Origin: an uncultured Lachnospiraceae bacterium
Lineage (GTDB): Bacteria > Bacillota > Clostridia > Lachnospirales > Lachnospiraceae
NCBI GenBank assembly: GCA_947570615.1
Contig: CANOVJ010000010.1
Location: forward strand, 1 to 64,000
Length of the DNA: 64,000 nt
Reading direction: 5' to 3'
The position numbers and the translations under genes were made by a program. The notes beneath the pieces were generated by a model. The model saw nothing but the letters and a program-made list of their open reading frames with translations. It searched no databases and was not told the DNA's origin. Shown here piece by piece: positions 43,747 to 52,441 of the stretch. Position 1 is the stretch's first letter; the number at the start of each line of letters is the position of its first letter.

Positions 43747-46323
43747 ATGAAAAAAATTGTCTATCAAAGTAAAGCAATACAGGCAGTAATCCTGATGGCG
43801 GCAGCGGCGCTTCTGCTCTCGCTCTGGCCATTGCGGCTCTGGCATGAGCAGGTGAGCGCGTCCGTTCCGCCCGCGACGGGGGCCATGACAGAGGTGATCG
43901 ATGAGGAGAGGACTCTTTTGCAGGGGATCATCGCGCAGTTTGACCACATGGATACCATCGACGTCTATCTGGGCGAGAACAGCGTGGGCGAGAGCTTCTA
44001 TGTGCGGATTCTGGATGAACAGTGGCAGATGATCTGCGAGGAAAGGACGGCCATCGACCACGAAAACCTGCCCGGGTTTCAGAGGGCCATGATCGATGTG
44101 GAGATGGAGCCGGGGAAAATGTACTATGTGATCCTGCAGGGGGATGAATCGCAGATCTTTGCGGGATATGAGGCAGTCTCCCAGGCGGACATGCCCTGGC
44201 TGGGAACCATGTACTATGCGGATTCCACGGTGGAGGGCGTGAGCCTTGCGGCGAATTACAATTATGCAGTGCCTCTGCGGAAAATGAAGGTGCTGGCGCT
44301 GGGGCTTCTGATCCTGGCGGCGACGGCCCTCTCGCTTCTGGCGGTGCGTCTGTGGTACCGGAAAAGGCAGGACCGGCTCATCACCGTGGAGCGGGTGTTC
44401 AGACGGGTTGCCAATCCGGTGGCGGGGATTCTCACGGTCCTCTCTCTCGGGGCGGTGCTTCTGGGATACTGGGGGCATTATCTGCTGGACAATTCGGTCT
44501 ACGCGGCGGGCATTATTCTGCTGGCCATGATCCTGTTTTACGGCATCAATCATAACCGGGACGGACAGCAGGCCATTGTCACTCTGGAGTATCTGAAATC
44601 CCACGGGGGGGATCTGGTGCAGTCCGTTGCCATCGCCGGGGCGCTCCAGGGATGCTGCGACTATGTGAGCGGCCTTTATGATATTCACCACGCGGCGGCG
44701 GAGCGAAAGGAGCTGTTCTGGCTTGCCCTTGCCATCATCGCCATGTTCAGATGGAAAGAAATCTTTAATCTCTGGAATCTGATTTATCTCATCGCGGCAG
44801 GAGGATACGGTCTGTACTGTTACCGAAGCGGTATGGCGGCCTTCGCGGAGGATGTGGAGGAGCCGGTGAAGGTGGCTTTCCGTTACACGGTTCTGATCGG
44901 ATTTTTGCTTGGGCTGATTCTGATCCGGACGGTGATCGGTCTTTGCAGAAAAAAGCTGGCAAAGCCGGCCCTGCTCTACACAGGGATACTCGCCCTGTTC
45001 TTTGCCGCCCTGATTCTGTTCCGTAACGGGAGATGGTGGGGCGTCGCCATGGTGGCGGCCTTTACCCTTTTTTACTTAAACTATGGAATGTGGGAGCATA
45101 AGGACAGGATTCTGGTCAACATCGCCAGGGGGGCGGTGCTGCAGTTTGCGCTGGCCACCGGGTATGCCCTTCTGCACAGACCCTATGTGACCTTCCGCAA
45201 CGCGCGATATACCCATATTTTTCATACCGTCACCATCACGGCCACGTATCTCACCATGGTGGAGTGTGTGGCGGCGGTTCTGTTGCTTGGAAAGCTCCGC
45301 AAAAGCCGCAGACTGCGGGACTGCTGGAAGGAGCTGGTCTTTTTCGGGGTGGTCTCCGCCTATATGCTCTTTACCATGGCAAGGACGGCCTTCTTCTCAG
45401 TGGGAGCCGCGCTGCTGTTTGCGCTGATCCTCACATCCGCAGGCAGAGGCCGGGAGAGGATTAAAAATTTCGGAAAAAATCTGGGGATGCTGATCCTGGC
45501 GGTGGTTGTCTGCTTTCCAATTACCTTTACTGCCCAGAGAAATATCCCGGCGCTGGTGAGCGAGCCGTTTCTGTATGAGATCGAGTATTCCATGTACTGT
45601 CCGGAGGATGTGATGAGAGGACGGCGGGTGGATTCTCTGAACTTCATGCGAGTGGGACGCTTTATCGATGTGTTCGCGGAGAAGATTTTTGGCATTCCTG
45701 AGGGGACCTTCGATATCTACGGGGAGCTTGCCGAGTACAGAAGAACCCACGCGGATGAGGACGGGGAGGCGAAGGCCGGGAGCCGTGCCGGCGCGCAGAC
45801 GGGAGGGGAGGAGCTTCTGATCGCGTCCGCAGGCGATCTGCCCGAAGGGATCCTGATGGCCGCCGCGGAAGGAGGCACGGATGCGCCGACATCCGATGAG
45901 GCGTCCGGTCTGATCCCGGAGGGAGCCCGGGAGGACAACGACTATACCAACGGACGTCTGGACATTTTCCGCTCCTATCTGGAACAGCTCAACCTGACAG
46001 GGCACGAGGAGATGGGGGCCGTGTTAAAGGATGGGGAGATCGCCACCCATGCCCACAATATTTATCTCCAGGTCGCCTACGACCACGGGATTCTGGTGGG
46101 AATTCTGTTCCTGGTGGTGGGAATTGCAACATTTGTGTCAGCCTGTCTTTATTATCATAAGAAAAAGGATAAAATAACCTGTGCGGCGCTGCCTGTTGTG
46201 ATCGTCACAGCCGTGGCGGTGGCGGGGATGGTGGAGTGGATCTTCCAGCTCAGTAATCCCTGCGGCCTGATGCTGATGCTGGTGATCACGCCGCTGATAT
46301 TTCAAAAAGAGGTTAAGCCATGA
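43747..46323 (+). CDS. O-antigen polymerase/ligase-like protein with extracytoplasmic domain
   Basis: The 858-residue protein has a first helix near 15-35, a soluble outside domain at about 36-180, then about twelve helices with Wzy/WaaL features: the long outside loop from about 590 to 760 and the motif HAHNIYLQVAYDHGILVG near 765, the HNxxLQ signature of O-antigen ligases and polymerases. It should polymerise or transfer lipid-linked glycan at the outer face. A Gly/Asp/Ala-rich insert occupies about 665-735. ATG 43747 has SD AGGAG; earlier in-frame starts overlap the promoter. The next gene overlaps by ATGA. Confidence 0.75.
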   Translation: MKKIVYQSKAIQAVILMAAAALLLSLWPLRLWHEQVSASVPPATGAMTEVIDEERTLLQGIIAQFDHMDTIDVYLGENSVGESFYVRILDEQWQMICEERTAIDHENLPGFQRAMIDVEMEPGKMYYVILQGDESQIFAGYEAVSQADMPWLGTMYYADSTVEGVSLAANYNYAVPLRKMKVLALGLLILAATALSLLAVRLWYRKRQDRLITVERVFRRVANPVAGILTVLSLGAVLLGYWGHYLLDNSVYAAGIILLAMILFYGINHNRDGQQAIVTLEYLKSHGGDLVQSVAIAGALQGCCDYVSGLYDIHHAAAERKELFWLALAIIAMFRWKEIFNLWNLIYLIAAGGYGLYCYRSGMAAFAEDVEEPVKVAFRYTVLIGFLLGLILIRTVIGLCRKKLAKPALLYTGILALFFAALILFRNGRWWGVAMVAAFTLFYLNYGMWEHKDRILVNIARGAVLQFALATGYALLHRPYVTFRNARYTHIFHTVTITATYLTMVECVAAVLLLGKLRKSRRLRDCWKELVFFGVVSAYMLFTMARTAFFSVGAALLFALILTSAGRGRERIKNFGKNLGMLILAVVVCFPITFTAQRNIPALVSEPFLYEIEYSMYCPEDVMRGRRVDSLNFMRVGRFIDVFAEKIFGIPEGTFDIYGELAEYRRTHADEDGEAKAGSRAGAQTGGEELLIASAGDLPEGILMAAAEGGTDAPTSDEASGLIPEGAREDNDYTNGRLDIFRSYLEQLNLTGHEEMGAVLKDGEIATHAHNIYLQVAYDHGILVGILFLVVGIATFVSACLYYHKKKDKITCAALPVVIVTAVAVAGMVEWIFQLSNPCGLMLMLVITPLIFQKEVKP

Positions 46324-48221
46324 GTGACGATAAGAGACAAAAGGGGAATCCCTTTAATGTAAAGCTGTTTTACAGAAGAACCTGTCTGATCATATATGAT
46401 ATTATCAGCGTCACAGGGGCCAGCTACCTGGCCCTTCTGATGCGTTACAACTTTGATATCTCCCAGATACCGGAGCATTTTATCACCCCGGTGAATCGGT
46501 TTTTGCCGGTGAATATCCTGATCACCCTGGGGGTGCTGTATCTGTTCCGTATGTATCACAGTCTGTGGGCCTTTGCGGGGGAGACGGAGCTGCAGAACCT
46601 GGTGATGTCAAGCATCGTCTCGGCGCTGTGCTACAGCGTGGGGATTCAGTTTTTCAGGGTGCAGGGAGAGCAGGCGGTTCCCAGCAGCTATTATTTTCTG
46701 TATGTGTTTCTGCTGATCAGCTTTGTGTTCGTGAGCCGTTTTTCCTACCGGTTTTTCAGGAGCATGAAGCACAGGCAGCAGAATAAGAACAACAGCGTTT
46801 CCGTGATGGTGTTGGGGGCCGGCGAGGCGGCCAACCTGATCATTAAGGAAATCGTGAACAGCAATTTCTCCACCATGGTGATCCGCTGTATCATCGATGA
46901 CGATCCCGGCAAATGGGGGCGCTTCATTCAGGGGATCAAGGTGGTGGGCGGAAGGGACAGGATCATCGAGTGCGCGGATATTTACGATATCGATGAGATT
47001 ATTGTGGCCATGCCCTCCATCTCCAGGGCGGAGATGTCCGCCGTCCTGGAGATCTGTAAGGAGACAAGCTGTAAGCTGCGCTCGCTCCCGGGCATGTACC
47101 AGCTTGTAAACGGGGAGGTCAGCGTCAGCAAGCTGCGGGATGTGGAGGTGGAGGACCTTCTGGGGAGGGATCCCATCGAGGTGGATTTAAACTCTATCCT
47201 GGGCTATGTAAAAGGAAAAAGGGTGCTGGTGACGGGAGGGGGCGGTTCCATTGGAAGCGAGCTCTGCCGGCAGATCGCCACCCACCACCCGGCACAGCTG
47301 ATCATCGTCGATATATACGAGAACAGCGCCTATGATATTCAGCAGGAGCTGCAGGCAAAATACCCGGAGCTGCCGCTGACAGTCCTGATCGCCTCTGTGC
47401 GCAATACCGGCCGGATGAACTGGATTTTCGAGCATTACCGGCCGGAGATCGTCTATCACGCGGCGGCCCACAAGCATGTGCCGCTGATGGAGGTGAGCCC
47501 CAACGAGGCGGTGAAGAACAATGTGTTCGGCACCTTCAAAACCGTGCAGGCGGCGGCCATGAACGACGTAAAGCGATTCGTGATGATCTCCACGGACAAG
47601 GCGGTGAACCCCACCAACATCATGGGGGCAAGCAAGCGGATCTGTGAGATGATTATCCAGACCTTTAACAGGCATTATGACACGGAATTTGTGGCGGTGC
47701 GCTTCGGAAATGTGCTGGGAAGCAACGGCAGCGTGATTCCCCTTTTCAAGAAGCAGATTCTGGCGGGAGGGCCGGTGACGGTGACGCATCCCGATATCAT
47801 CCGCTATTTCATGACCATACCCGAGGCGGTGTCCCTGGTCCTGCAGGCCGGAGCCTACGCCAGGGGGGGAGAGATTTTTGTGCTGGATATGGGAAAGCCC
47901 GTGAAGATCCTGGATCTGGCCAGAAACCTGATCCGTTTATCCGGCTATCGGGTGGGGGAGGATATTCAGATCGAGTTTACCGGCCTGCGTCCGGGAGAAA
48001 AGCTCTATGAGGAGCTTCTCATGGCGGAGGAGGGGATGATGGAGACCGCAAATAAACTGATCCATATTGGGAAACCTATTGAGATAGACGAGACCGCCTT
48101 TTTCGTACAGCTCAAAGAGCTCAAGGAGGCGGCGAAGGATGAGAGTGCAGACATCCGGCCGCTGGTTAAGAGGATTGTACCGACCTACCACTATAAAAAG
48201 GATGGAGAGAAAAATGGCTGA
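46320..48221 (+). CDS. UDP-N-acetylglucosamine 4,6-dehydratase, membrane-bound (PglF/CapD type)
   Basis: The 633-residue protein has four N-terminal helices (about 18-135), a CoA-binding-like domain (about 150-270), and an extended SDR domain with VTGGGGSIGSELCRQ near 302 and the catalytic TDKAVNPTNIMGASK near 425, where Met replaces the usual Tyr as in PglF and CapD. It makes UDP-2-acetamido-4-keto-6-deoxyglucose, the first step to bacillosamine-type sugars. The aminotransferase gene overlaps its 3' end by eight bases. Confidence 0.9.
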   Translation: MSDDKRQKGNPFNVKLFYRRTCLIIYDIISVTGASYLALLMRYNFDISQIPEHFITPVNRFLPVNILITLGVLYLFRMYHSLWAFAGETELQNLVMSSIVSALCYSVGIQFFRVQGEQAVPSSYYFLYVFLLISFVFVSRFSYRFFRSMKHRQQNKNNSVSVMVLGAGEAANLIIKEIVNSNFSTMVIRCIIDDDPGKWGRFIQGIKVVGGRDRIIECADIYDIDEIIVAMPSISRAEMSAVLEICKETSCKLRSLPGMYQLVNGEVSVSKLRDVEVEDLLGRDPIEVDLNSILGYVKGKRVLVTGGGGSIGSELCRQIATHHPAQLIIVDIYENSAYDIQQELQAKYPELPLTVLIASVRNTGRMNWIFEHYRPEIVYHAAAHKHVPLMEVSPNEAVKNNVFGTFKTVQAAAMNDVKRFVMISTDKAVNPTNIMGASKRICEMIIQTFNRHYDTEFVAVRFGNVLGSNGSVIPLFKKQILAGGPVTVTHPDIIRYFMTIPEAVSLVLQAGAYARGGEIFVLDMGKPVKILDLARNLIRLSGYRVGEDIQIEFTGLRPGEKLYEELLMAEEGMMETANKLIHIGKPIEIDETAFFVQLKELKEAAKDESADIRPLVKRIVPTYHYKKDGEKNG

Positions 48222-49437
48222 GAAAAGGATTTATTTATCGTCACCTACCATGCATGGGGAGGAACAGGAGTTCATCAGGGAGGCTTTTGACACCAACTGG
48301 GTGGCGCCCCTTGGACCCAATGTAAACGCTTTTGAGAAGGAGCTGGCGCAGTATGTGGGAGTTCCCCATGCGTCTGCGCTGAGCGCGGGTACGGCGGCCA
48401 TCCATCTGGCCCTTAAAATTCTGGGGGTGGGGGAAGGGGACGTGGTGTTCTGCCCTTCTCTGACCTTCAGCGCAAGCTGCAATCCTATCGTCTATGAGAA
48501 GGCCACGCCAGTGTTTATCGATTCGGAGTGGGAGACCTGGAACATGGATCCCCGGGCGCTGGAGCGGGCTTTTGAGAAGTATCCGAATCCGAAAGCGGTG
48601 ATCGTGGTGCATCTCTATGGCACCCCGGCGAAGCTGGACGAGATCATGGAGATCTGTACGGCCCATAAGGTTCCCCTGGTGGAGGATGCGGCGGAGTCCC
48701 TGGGAAGCACCTATAAGGGAAGGCATACGGGAACCTTCGGAAAGATCGGGATCTATTCCTTTAACGGCAACAAGATCATCACCACCTCCGGCGGGGGCAT
48801 GCTGGCTTCCCATGAGGAGGAGATCACCCGGCAGGCCACCTTTCTGGCCACTCAGGCCAGGGATCCGGCCAGACATTATCAGCATTCCCAGATCGGATAT
48901 AACTACAGAATGAGCAATATCACCGCGGGGATCGGCAGGGGGCAGCTTCTGCATCTGGAGGAGCACAAGGCTTTGAAAAAGGCCATTTATCAGAGATATA
49001 AGGAGGCCTTTGCGGATATCCCGGAGGTTTTGATGAATCCCTTAAATCCGGACGCAGACGCCAACTGCTGGCTCAGCGGCATGTGGATTGACAGGAGGAG
49101 TCCGGTTTCGCCGGATCAGGTGATGGACGCCCTGGCCGGGCACAATATTGAGACCAGGCCTGTTTGGAAGCCCATGCACTTACAGCCGGTGTTTGCGGAC
49201 TGTGATTTCATCACGGCCTGTGACGGACAGGACGAAGAAACGACCGGAGAGGCAAATCCGGGGCAGAGCGGCCAGACGCACAGAGGCGTGGATGATCACG
49301 GGATGGTTATGGGAAGGCAAAGGAGCGTCTCGCAGGAGATTTTTGACAGGGGCCTGTGTCTGCCCAGCGATATCAAAAATACCCGGGAGGACATGGAGCT
49401 GATTACCGGAATTGTGCGCGGATGCTTTGGCAGATAG
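48214..49437 (+). CDS. PglE-like UDP-4-keto sugar aminotransferase
   Basis: The 407-residue DegT-type enzyme starts KRIYLSSPTMHGEEQEFI, has FDTNWVAPLGPNVNAFE and the PLP lysine in YSFNGNKIITTSGGGML near 188, as in PglE/LegC-type enzymes. With the PglF-type dehydratase upstream it should give the 4-amino sugar of bacillosamine synthesis. An insert of about 30 polar residues (near 345-375, DGQDEETTGEANPGQ onward) interrupts the conserved C-terminal region before GLCLPSDIKN. SD GGAGAG precedes ATG 48214. Confidence 0.86.
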   Translation: MAEKRIYLSSPTMHGEEQEFIREAFDTNWVAPLGPNVNAFEKELAQYVGVPHASALSAGTAAIHLALKILGVGEGDVVFCPSLTFSASCNPIVYEKATPVFIDSEWETWNMDPRALERAFEKYPNPKAVIVVHLYGTPAKLDEIMEICTAHKVPLVEDAAESLGSTYKGRHTGTFGKIGIYSFNGNKIITTSGGGMLASHEEEITRQATFLATQARDPARHYQHSQIGYNYRMSNITAGIGRGQLLHLEEHKALKKAIYQRYKEAFADIPEVLMNPLNPDADANCWLSGMWIDRRSPVSPDQVMDALAGHNIETRPVWKPMHLQPVFADCDFITACDGQDEETTGEANPGQSGQTHRGVDDHGMVMGRQRSVSQEIFDRGLCLPSDIKNTREDMELITGIVRGCFGR

Positions 49438-49447
49438 AGGGAGAAGG

Positions 49448-50080
49448 ATGTACAGAAAATTTGGAAAACGATTCCTCGATATTTTCATATCTCTTGGCGC
49501 GATTATTGTCTTATCCCCCCTTCTGCTGGCGCTCTGGATTCTGGTGAGGGTAAAGCTGGGAAGTCCGGCGCTCTTTACCCAGGAGAGGCCGGGCAGGGAC
49601 GGGAAGATCTTCCGGCTTCACAAGTTCCGTTCCATGACGGATGGGCGGGATCAGGAGGGAAATCTGCTCCCCGACCAGGAGCGCCTTACGCCCTTCGGGA
49701 GGAAGCTGCGCAGCACCAGCCTGGATGAGCTGCCGGAGCTTTTCAGTATCCTGAAAGGGGATATGAGCGTCATCGGGCCAAGGCCCCTTCTGGTGAAATA
49801 TCTGCCTCTTTATAACGAGACCCAGAGACATCGGCACGACGTGCGTCCCGGGCTCACGGGGCTGGCCCAGATCAACGGGCGCAACGCCATCACCTGGGAG
49901 AAAAAATTTGAATACGATGTGGAGTATGTGAGGAATCTCTCCTTCGGTCTGGATATGCGGATCTTTCTGGGCACCATAAGGGCGGTGCTGAAAAGAGAGG
50001 GGATCAGCAGTGAGAGCGACGCCACCATGGAAGCGTTTACCGGTACCCCGGGTCAGGGCGCAGGGCAGGAGCCGGGATGA
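49448..50080 (+). CDS. PglC-type phosphoglycosyl transferase
   Basis: This 210-residue initiating enzyme moves a phospho-sugar from UDP to undecaprenyl phosphate. It has one N-terminal re-entrant helix (about 8-32) and the monotopic catalytic core: RLHKFRSMTDG near 60, the TSLDELPELFSILKGDMS block near 92 with catalytic Asp-Glu, GPRPLL near 115 and RPGLTGLAQINGRN near 135. The small size, without extra N-terminal helices, is that of PglC rather than WbaP. It follows pglE by ten bases. Confidence 0.9.
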   Translation: MYRKFGKRFLDIFISLGAIIVLSPLLLALWILVRVKLGSPALFTQERPGRDGKIFRLHKFRSMTDGRDQEGNLLPDQERLTPFGRKLRSTSLDELPELFSILKGDMSVIGPRPLLVKYLPLYNETQRHRHDVRPGLTGLAQINGRNAITWEKKFEYDVEYVRNLSFGLDMRIFLGTIRAVLKREGISSESDATMEAFTGTPGQGAGQEPG

Positions 50081-50163
50081 AAAAACGTCTCCCGGCGAAG
50101 GAGGCGTCCGCAGGGGGCTCTTTCAAAGGCCCCGGGCGGCAGATTCAGAAAGGAAGGGATCGG

Positions 50164-51156
50164 ATGAATATCTTATTTTGCAGCGTGGGAAGAAGATGCG
50201 AGCTTCTTAAGGATTTCCGGCAGAGTCTGGGGCCAGAGCTGAAAATCGTGGCCACGGACAACAGCGAGGTGGCGCCCGCCATGGCCTTTGCCGACCGGGC
50301 GTACCGGGTACCTCTGATCCATGCCCCGGAATATATCCCCATGATCCTGGAGATCTGTAAAAAGGAAAGGATAGACGCCATAACCACCCTGATCGACCCG
50401 GAAATCATGCTTCTGGCACAGCACCGGGAAGCGTTCGAGGCGCTGGGGGTGACGGTGCTGGCGCCTTATGAGCAGACGGCCAGGCTCTGCTTTGACAAAT
50501 ACGAAATGTATCAGTTCCTTGTAAAGAATCAGATCAGAACGGCCAGAACCTGTGGGAGCTGGCCGGAGTTTGACCGGGCATATCGGGCCGGGGAGATCTC
50601 TTTTCCGGTATTTGTAAAGCCCAGGACGGGGAGCGGAAGCGTGGGGGCCAGAAGAATCGACACGCCGGAGCTTTTAAAACAGGTGATGGACCAGGACGAG
50701 GGCCTGATCGTCCAGGAGCTGATGACGGGACAGGATCTGGACGCGGACGTCTATGTGGATACCATCAGCCATCAGCCTGTGGCCATCTTCTCCAAGCGCA
50801 AGCTCTCCACCACCATCGGAGGAGCCAACAAAACCATCTCCTTTAAGGACGAGGCGCTCTTTACCTTTGTCAGAAAGGTGCTGTCCATTCTGAAATTCTG
50901 CGGTCCCCTGGATATGGACTTCTTTTACCAGGACGGCGAATACTTTCTCTCCGAGATCAATCCCAGGTTCGGCGGTGCCTATCTCCACGCATACGGCGCC
51001 GGGGTTGACTTTGTGAAGCTGATCAGGGAGAATGTGGCCGGAAGGGAGAACCGGGAACAGATCGGGGATTATGAGGAGGACGTGGTGATGATGATGTATG
51101 ACAGCGTGGTCATCAGAAAAAAAAGCGAGATCGAGGCGTCGCTGGCGCGGCTGTAG
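50164..51156 (+). CDS. ATP-grasp ligase of the bacillosamine-type module
   Basis: The protein of about 330 residues has a CarB-like ATP-grasp fold: MNILFCSVGRRCELL at the start, FPVFVKPRTGSGSVGARRI near 145, LIVQELMTGQDLDADVYVD near 180 and the metal site in LSEINPRFGGAYLHAYGAG near 265. It should form an acyl phosphate and couple it to an amine. It stands between the PglC- and PglA-like genes, where an acetyltransferase (PglD) would be expected. ATG 50164 has SD GGAAGGGA; ATG 50077, overlapping the pglC stop with its own SD, would add 29 low-complexity residues. Confidence 0.8.
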   Translation: MNILFCSVGRRCELLKDFRQSLGPELKIVATDNSEVAPAMAFADRAYRVPLIHAPEYIPMILEICKKERIDAITTLIDPEIMLLAQHREAFEALGVTVLAPYEQTARLCFDKYEMYQFLVKNQIRTARTCGSWPEFDRAYRAGEISFPVFVKPRTGSGSVGARRIDTPELLKQVMDQDEGLIVQELMTGQDLDADVYVDTISHQPVAIFSKRKLSTTIGGANKTISFKDEALFTFVRKVLSILKFCGPLDMDFFYQDGEYFLSEINPRFGGAYLHAYGAGVDFVKLIRENVAGRENREQIGDYEEDVVMMMYDSVVIRKKSEIEASLARL

Positions 51157-51233
51157 ATACCATGGATACGGGGCGGAAATTCCCGGAGGCTGCCTTCGCG
51201 GGATTTCACCCCGTGGGATACAGAGGGCTGAGA

Positions 51234-52358
51234 ATGAAAATTCTGATTCTGAGTAACTATGCAAATGGATTATATCTGTTTCGAAGGGAGCTGCTTCGCG
51301 CTTTTGAGCAGGAGGGGTATACGATCGCGGTTTCGGTTCCCACGGATGAGAACTGTCCGAAGCTCAGGGCGCTGGGGGTGAGGGTGATCCCCACAGAATT
51401 TGAGCGAAGGGGAAATAATCCCGTTCATGATCTGAAGCTGTTTCTGCGCTATCTTCTTTTGCTTAAGCAGGAGAAGCCCGACAGGGTTCTGACCTATACC
51501 ATCAAGCCGAATCTGTATGGAGGGCTGGCCTGCCGGATCCGGAAAATACCGTATCTGGTCAATGTGACAGGGCTGGGAACCGCTCTGGAGGAGCCCGGGA
51601 TTCTGGGAAAGGTACTGCTTCGCTTTTACAGGATTGCGGCAAAAGGGGCCTGTTGCGTGTTTTTTCAGAATGAGGCCAACAGGAGATTCATGCTGGAGAG
51701 AGGGATCGGAACCGGGAGAGACCGGCTTTTGCCCGGCTCAGGGGTGAATCTGGAGGAGAATCCTCTCAGAGACTATCCGTCCGAGAGGGACGGGATCATC
51801 TTTCTGGCGGTCCTGCGCATTATGAAGGATAAGGGGATCGAGGAATATCTGCAGGCGGCCCGGCAAATCGCCGGGGAGGATCCCGGGGCCCGGTTTTATC
51901 TGGTGGGGGAGTATGAACAGGAGAGCCGGGCGCTCTATGAGCCACAGATAAAAAAGCTCTCTGAGGACGGGATCATCCGGTACTTTGGGCATATCAACAA
52001 TGTGTCGGAGGTGATGGGACAGAGTCATGTGATCGTGCATCCCTCCTACCATGAGGGGTTATCCAACGTTCTGCTGGAGGCCGCGGCCTGCGGCAGGCCG
52101 GTGCTTGCAAGCGATGTGCCCGGATGCAGGGAAACGCTGCTCGAGGGCGAGAGCGGCCTTCTGTTTTCGGCCAGGAGCGCGGAAGGTCTTGTACAGGCCA
52201 TGAAAACCATGCTGGGCTTTTCGGAAAGCCGCCGCCAGGAGATGGGGCGAAGGGGACGGGAATATGTGGAGGATACCTTTGACCGGAGGAAGGTCATCGA
52301 CGCTTATCTGGAGGAAATCAGGAAAGAGGTTAACAGGCAGCCGGGCAGTGTGCTATAA
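51234..52358 (+). CDS. Glycosyltransferase family 4, PglA-like
   Basis: The 374-residue GT-B enzyme starts MKILILSNYANGLYLFRREL and has the GT4 donor motif HPSYHEGLSNVLLEAAACGRP near 265-285, with the E-x7-E pair. It resembles PglA and other second-step transferases acting on undecaprenyl-diphosphate-linked bacillosamine, adding a HexNAc. An extended -10 promoter is embedded in its last codons. Confidence 0.83.
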   Translation: MKILILSNYANGLYLFRRELLRAFEQEGYTIAVSVPTDENCPKLRALGVRVIPTEFERRGNNPVHDLKLFLRYLLLLKQEKPDRVLTYTIKPNLYGGLACRIRKIPYLVNVTGLGTALEEPGILGKVLLRFYRIAAKGACCVFFQNEANRRFMLERGIGTGRDRLLPGSGVNLEENPLRDYPSERDGIIFLAVLRIMKDKGIEEYLQAARQIAGEDPGARFYLVGEYEQESRALYEPQIKKLSEDGIIRYFGHINNVSEVMGQSHVIVHPSYHEGLSNVLLEAAACGRPVLASDVPGCRETLLEGESGLLFSARSAEGLVQAMKTMLGFSESRRQEMGRRGREYVEDTFDRRKVIDAYLEEIRKEVNRQPGSVL

Positions 52359-52359
52359 T
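52330..52359 (+). promoter_or_regulatory. Extended -10 promoter overlapping a stop codon
   Basis: TTAACA at 52330-52335 and TATAAT at 52354-52359 have an 18-base spacer, and TGC directly precedes the -10. The TAA stop of the upstream gene (52356-52358) lies inside the -10 element. It should drive the wbpO-wbpP part. Confidence 0.65.
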
Positions 52360-52441
52360 GTAGTCAGTCTGTGCGGGAAAAGAGAGTGCGCCGGCATTTT
52401 GCCCGGAGCGCCGGCGGCAGTAAAGAACAGGAGAGAGGAAA

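Noticed and set aside
46320-48221. PseB for the nonulosonate pathway
   Set aside because: It is the long membrane-bound retaining type with Met in the active site, not the short inverting PseB.
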